Assembly (NCBI GenBank): GCA_964542315.1
Contig: CAZIUA010000062.1
Coordinates: forward strand, 1 to 16,031
DNA length: 16,031 bases
Direction of reading: 5' to 3'
DNA from: UBA11524 sp964542315
Lineage (GTDB): Bacteria > Bacillota > Clostridia > Christensenellales > Aristaeellaceae
Position 1 is the first letter of the stretch, and the number at the start of each line of letters is the position of its first letter. The notes under the pieces were generated by a model. The model saw only the letters and a program-made list of their open reading frames with translations, was not told where the DNA came from and searched no databases. Made by a program: the position numbers and the translations under genes. Positions 13,765 through 16,031 of the stretch are shown here, piece by piece.

Positions 13765-15750
13765 TCAGGCATGCGCTTCCTTCACCGCGCCGCTGCGGTA
13801 GGCCGCCAATAGATCCAGCAGATCCTCCGCATGGAGCAGCAATTCGCGACCCTCGTCCGTGTCGGCGACATGCATGCGCTTCTCCAGCACCTCGAAGATG
13901 ACCGAATCGTTCTCGATATCGTCGTTGCGGTGGATGGCGTTCCACCGGCCGGAAAAAGGCTGATGGGACACCATGCGGAAATGGCGCGAATTGAAGATCA
14001 GCGTATAGCCCGCGATGCCGGAGGTCGGCTGATACGCCTTGCTGAAGCCGCCGTCGATGATCAGCAGCCGTCCGCCGCCCTTGATGGGGCTTTCGCCCTT
14101 CGCCGCCCGGACAGGCACATGCCCGTTGATGATGTGGCTATGCGCGCCGGTCAGGCCAAACTCGCGCAGGAGCATCTCGCACACATGCGGATCATGGCAG
14201 CAGGCGTAATAGGGGTTCTTCGGCTCCGCCCAGGTGCTTTCGTCGCGGATGAACCGCCGCTCGAAGGTGGTCATGCGGTCACGGGCGTAGATGGGGCTGT
14301 TGCGCCCCGCCCAGAGCCACCACAGGAAGTCCAGACCGAAGCGGCGTTCTGCCGTGCCGCGCTTGTCATAATACGCCTTGCGCGCCAGGCGGTCGGCATA
14401 ATCCATGAACGCCCGGCCCGAGCGCACTTCCCCGCCGATGTCAAAGGACAGCAGCTTGCCCGAGGCATCCATGGGGATGCAGCCATGGAACAGGAGATTG
14501 CCGTTGTGGATCTTATACAGGCTGCCGTTAGAATACAGGAAGCGGATCTGCTTTTGCAGCTTTTCGGAATGGCGGAAGGATTCGGTCAGCTGCTGGATGA
14601 CCTGCTCTTCCTCCGCGGTCAGGTCATAGGGGTGTGCCGGATCCACCGTGGGGAAATCGCAGTCCTCCAGCGGATAGTCCCTGCCATCGATGCGCACCGT
14701 CCGCCGCGCGTAGTCGATCTTGTCCAGCAGCAGCCGGTCCTCCATATGGAATTCAGGACAGCGCTGGATCTTCTGCCCCTCCAGCTTGAACAGGATCATC
14801 GTGATGGCCTTGTACATCCGCGCGGAAAGCAGCTTGTCCTTCTCGGAGTACTTCCCGGCCGCGTCGCCCGTGAGCTTCACATCGAAGCAATGCGTGTCGC
14901 AATGCTTGTAGACCTCATTGGCAAAGACGGACAGCGGCCGCAGCGAAATGCCATAACCCGTTTCGATCACGTCGAGGTTGTTATAGTGGATGGAATTCGA
15001 CAGCACGGTCGCCACCATCGTCCGGGAGCCCGACGCGGCGCCCATCCACAGCACATCATGGTTGCCCCACTGGATGTCCACGTTATGGCAGGTCATGAGC
15101 GAATCCATGACGATGTCCGCACGGGGGCCGCGGTCGAAGATATCCCCCACGATATGCAGATGATCACAGGTCAGCGCCTTGATGACGGCGCAGATGGCCA
15201 TAATGACATTCGGCGCCTGGCCGATCTGGATGATGGTCTCGACGATGCTCTCATACTGCCCCTGGCGGAAGCCCTCGCCACCGCGCAGATGCACCAGCTC
15301 ATCCAATATTTCCGCATATTCCTCCGGCATGTAGCTGCGCACCTTGTTGCGCGTATGCTTGACGGACACATGGCGGCACAATTCCACCAGCTGATCCAGC
15401 GTCCGCTGATACCATGCATGCAGATCCGCACACTCATCCGCCACCAGCGCCAGCTTCTCCTGCGGATAGTAGATCAGCGTGGCCAGCTCATTGCACTCCC
15501 CCACCGACAGCGTATCGGCGAAGAGCTCGTTCAGCTTGGCCTTCACCTCGCCGGAGCTGGAGTTGAGGATATGCAGGAAGGCCTCATACTCGCCGTGGAT
15601 ATCGGACATGAAATGCTCCGTGCCCTTGGGGAGGTTCAAAATGGCGCGCACGCGGATGATCTCCGTGCTGGCCGCCTGGACGGTCGGATACTGCTGCGCC
15701 AGAAGCTGCAAATACCGCAGCCGCTCCGGTGTGTAGGTCGTGTTGACCAT
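13765..15750 (-). CDS. fbp: Fructose-1,6-bisphosphatase class III
   Basis: Hydrolyses fructose-1,6-bisphosphate to fructose-6-phosphate, the committed step of gluconeogenesis, in the cytoplasm. It has 661 residues, close to the roughly 640-670 of this Firmicutes-type class, which belongs to the metallophosphatase (calcineurin-like) fold. Metal motifs: SDIHGEYEAF near residue 49, GDIFDRGP near 202, GNHDVLWMGA near 229, and later INGHVPVRAAKGESPIKGGG. The start is ATG 15750 (MVNTTYTPERLRYLQLL), chosen because AAGGAG lies 8 nt upstream; a GTG at 15759 would sit too close to that site. It has its own promoter. In an organism that lives on hexuronates it supplies hexose phosphate, which fits the neighbouring uxu genes, though a shared regulation is only inference. 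Confidence 0.96.
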   Translation of the reverse strand: MVNTTYTPERLRYLQLLAQQYPTVQAASTEIIRVRAILNLPKGTEHFMSDIHGEYEAFLHILNSSSGEVKAKLNELFADTLSVGECNELATLIYYPQEKLALVADECADLHAWYQRTLDQLVELCRHVSVKHTRNKVRSYMPEEYAEILDELVHLRGGEGFRQGQYESIVETIIQIGQAPNVIMAICAVIKALTCDHLHIVGDIFDRGPRADIVMDSLMTCHNVDIQWGNHDVLWMGAASGSRTMVATVLSNSIHYNNLDVIETGYGISLRPLSVFANEVYKHCDTHCFDVKLTGDAAGKYSEKDKLLSARMYKAITMILFKLEGQKIQRCPEFHMEDRLLLDKIDYARRTVRIDGRDYPLEDCDFPTVDPAHPYDLTAEEEQVIQQLTESFRHSEKLQKQIRFLYSNGSLYKIHNGNLLFHGCIPMDASGKLLSFDIGGEVRSGRAFMDYADRLARKAYYDKRGTAERRFGLDFLWWLWAGRNSPIYARDRMTTFERRFIRDESTWAEPKNPYYACCHDPHVCEMLLREFGLTGAHSHIINGHVPVRAAKGESPIKGGGRLLIIDGGFSKAYQPTSGIAGYTLIFNSRHFRMVSHQPFSGRWNAIHRNDDIENDSVIFEVLEKRMHVADTDEGRELLLHAEDLLDLLAAYRSGAVKEAHA

Positions 15751-15801
15751 ATGCTTCACTCCTTGCCTACGAACGGATCAGGCGAACCCTGCTTTTTCAT
15801 C

Positions 15802-15831
15802 ATGATAGCACATGGTGGCAGCATATTTCAA
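15802..15831 (-). promoter_or_regulatory. Probable fbp promoter
   Basis: On the minus strand TTGAAA (15831-15826) and TATCAT (15807-15802) are separated by 18 bp, with a TGC extended -10. The start point near 15795 gives a leader of about 45 nt before ATG 15750. Confidence 0.6.
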
Positions 15832-15888
15832 GCCCCATCCGCGCCTGCGCGGACGGTTTTCACGACAGACGCCCCTGCCCCCAAACGC

Positions 15889-15913
15889 AAAAAAGCCCTC
15901 CCCCAAGGGAAGG
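15889..15913 (-). terminator. Probable terminator of an upstream gene beyond the right edge
   Basis: On the minus strand CCTTCCC pairs with GGGGAGG (one G-T pair, 3-nt loop), followed by GGC and TTTTTT. The orientation indicates a leftward gene to the right of the window. The same hairpin could also belong to the repeat that follows, since short hairpins of this look recur in clostridial genomes. Confidence 0.55.
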
Positions 15914-15951
15914 TGTAGACTGTCGAAAAAGCTTTTTGGGGGGTGGTGTCG

Positions 15952-16031
15952 GAGGACCCGCAGGTCCTCTGACTGAATTCGTATCGACCGGCTTTGCCGG
16001 TCGGGCGGGGCGTTTCCGGCTTTGCCGGAAA
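15952..16031. repeat. Tandem hairpin array at the right edge
   Basis: Three consecutive perfect hairpins: GAGGACC-cgca-GGTCCTC (15952-15969), CGACCGGC-ttt-GCCGGTCG (15985-16003) and TTTCCGGC-ttt-GCCGGAAA (16013-16031). The last two share the core CCGGCTTTGCCGG and repeat at 28 bp. A 12-bp palindrome AAAAAGCTTTTT lies just before (15926-15937). No coding frame fits. It looks like an interspersed palindromic element; the window ends exactly at the end of the third hairpin, so more copies may follow. Confidence 0.6.

Noticed and set aside
13831..15918. A 695-codon plus-strand open frame opposite fbp
   Set aside because: It mirrors the fbp coding sequence, has no ribosome site and has low-complexity His/Asp/Arg composition.
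15952..16031. Start of a CRISPR array
   Set aside because: The units are self-complementary hairpins with different flanks and a 28-bp period, without constant repeats and variable spacers; no cas gene is nearby.

Overview
The window reads as a chromosomal segment of a GC-rich anaerobe of the class Clostridia, most likely a gut species. The evidence is a classical Firmicutes-style atp operon with AGGAGG-type ribosome sites and some TTG and GTG starts, a class III (Firmicutes-type) fructose-1,6-bisphosphatase, a uxuA/uxuB hexuronate pair, and a c subunit like those of Na+-dependent anaerobe ATP synthases. Genus cannot be assigned from sequence alone. All main genes except two lie on the minus strand.

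Left part (1-6500): the atp operon, transcribed leftwards from a good promoter at 6466-6494 in the order atpI-atpB-atpE-atpF-atpH-atpA-atpG-atpD. atpD runs off the left edge and atpC is outside. The genes are tightly packed (overlaps of 1-4 nt or short gaps), with a longer gap only before atpE. The c subunit carries Glu31 and Glu64 in an ESTGIY context, which matches the two-carboxylate Na+ rotor type known from Fusobacterium nucleatum. The operon therefore probably couples a Na+ gradient to ATP.

Middle part (6630-9420): a tatC fragment (minus) and an FMN-binding-domain fragment (plus) meet head to head at about 7188-7192. Both lack their 5' halves, and the joint coincides with an AAGCTT (HindIII) site. 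This is either a deletion between divergent genes or a cloning/assembly chimera. If it is a chimera, the two halves of the window may not belong together. Then come convergent terminators, a stand-alone trpB, and a divergently transcribed small three-helix membrane protein of unknown function with its own promoter and terminator.

Right part (9430-15830): fbp (class III FBPase), uxuA (mannonate dehydratase), uxuB (fructuronate/mannonate reductase family) and a MATE-family transporter, all leftward. uxuB and uxuA are consecutive steps of glucuronate breakdown to 2-keto-3-deoxygluconate. uxuB has its own promoter, whose -10 box and predicted start point lie inside the loop of a terminator-like inverted repeat behind uxuA. 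A 26-bp palindrome lies upstream of the uxuA promoter. The MATE gene has an in-frame TGA at codon 16 and is probably broken or N-terminally truncated.

Right edge (15889-16031): a minus-strand terminator-like hairpin from an upstream gene, followed by three consecutive hairpins, two sharing the core CCGGCTTTGCCGG. This is probably an interspersed repeat at which a contig may end. No tRNA, rRNA, CRISPR array, insertion sequence or phage gene was seen.
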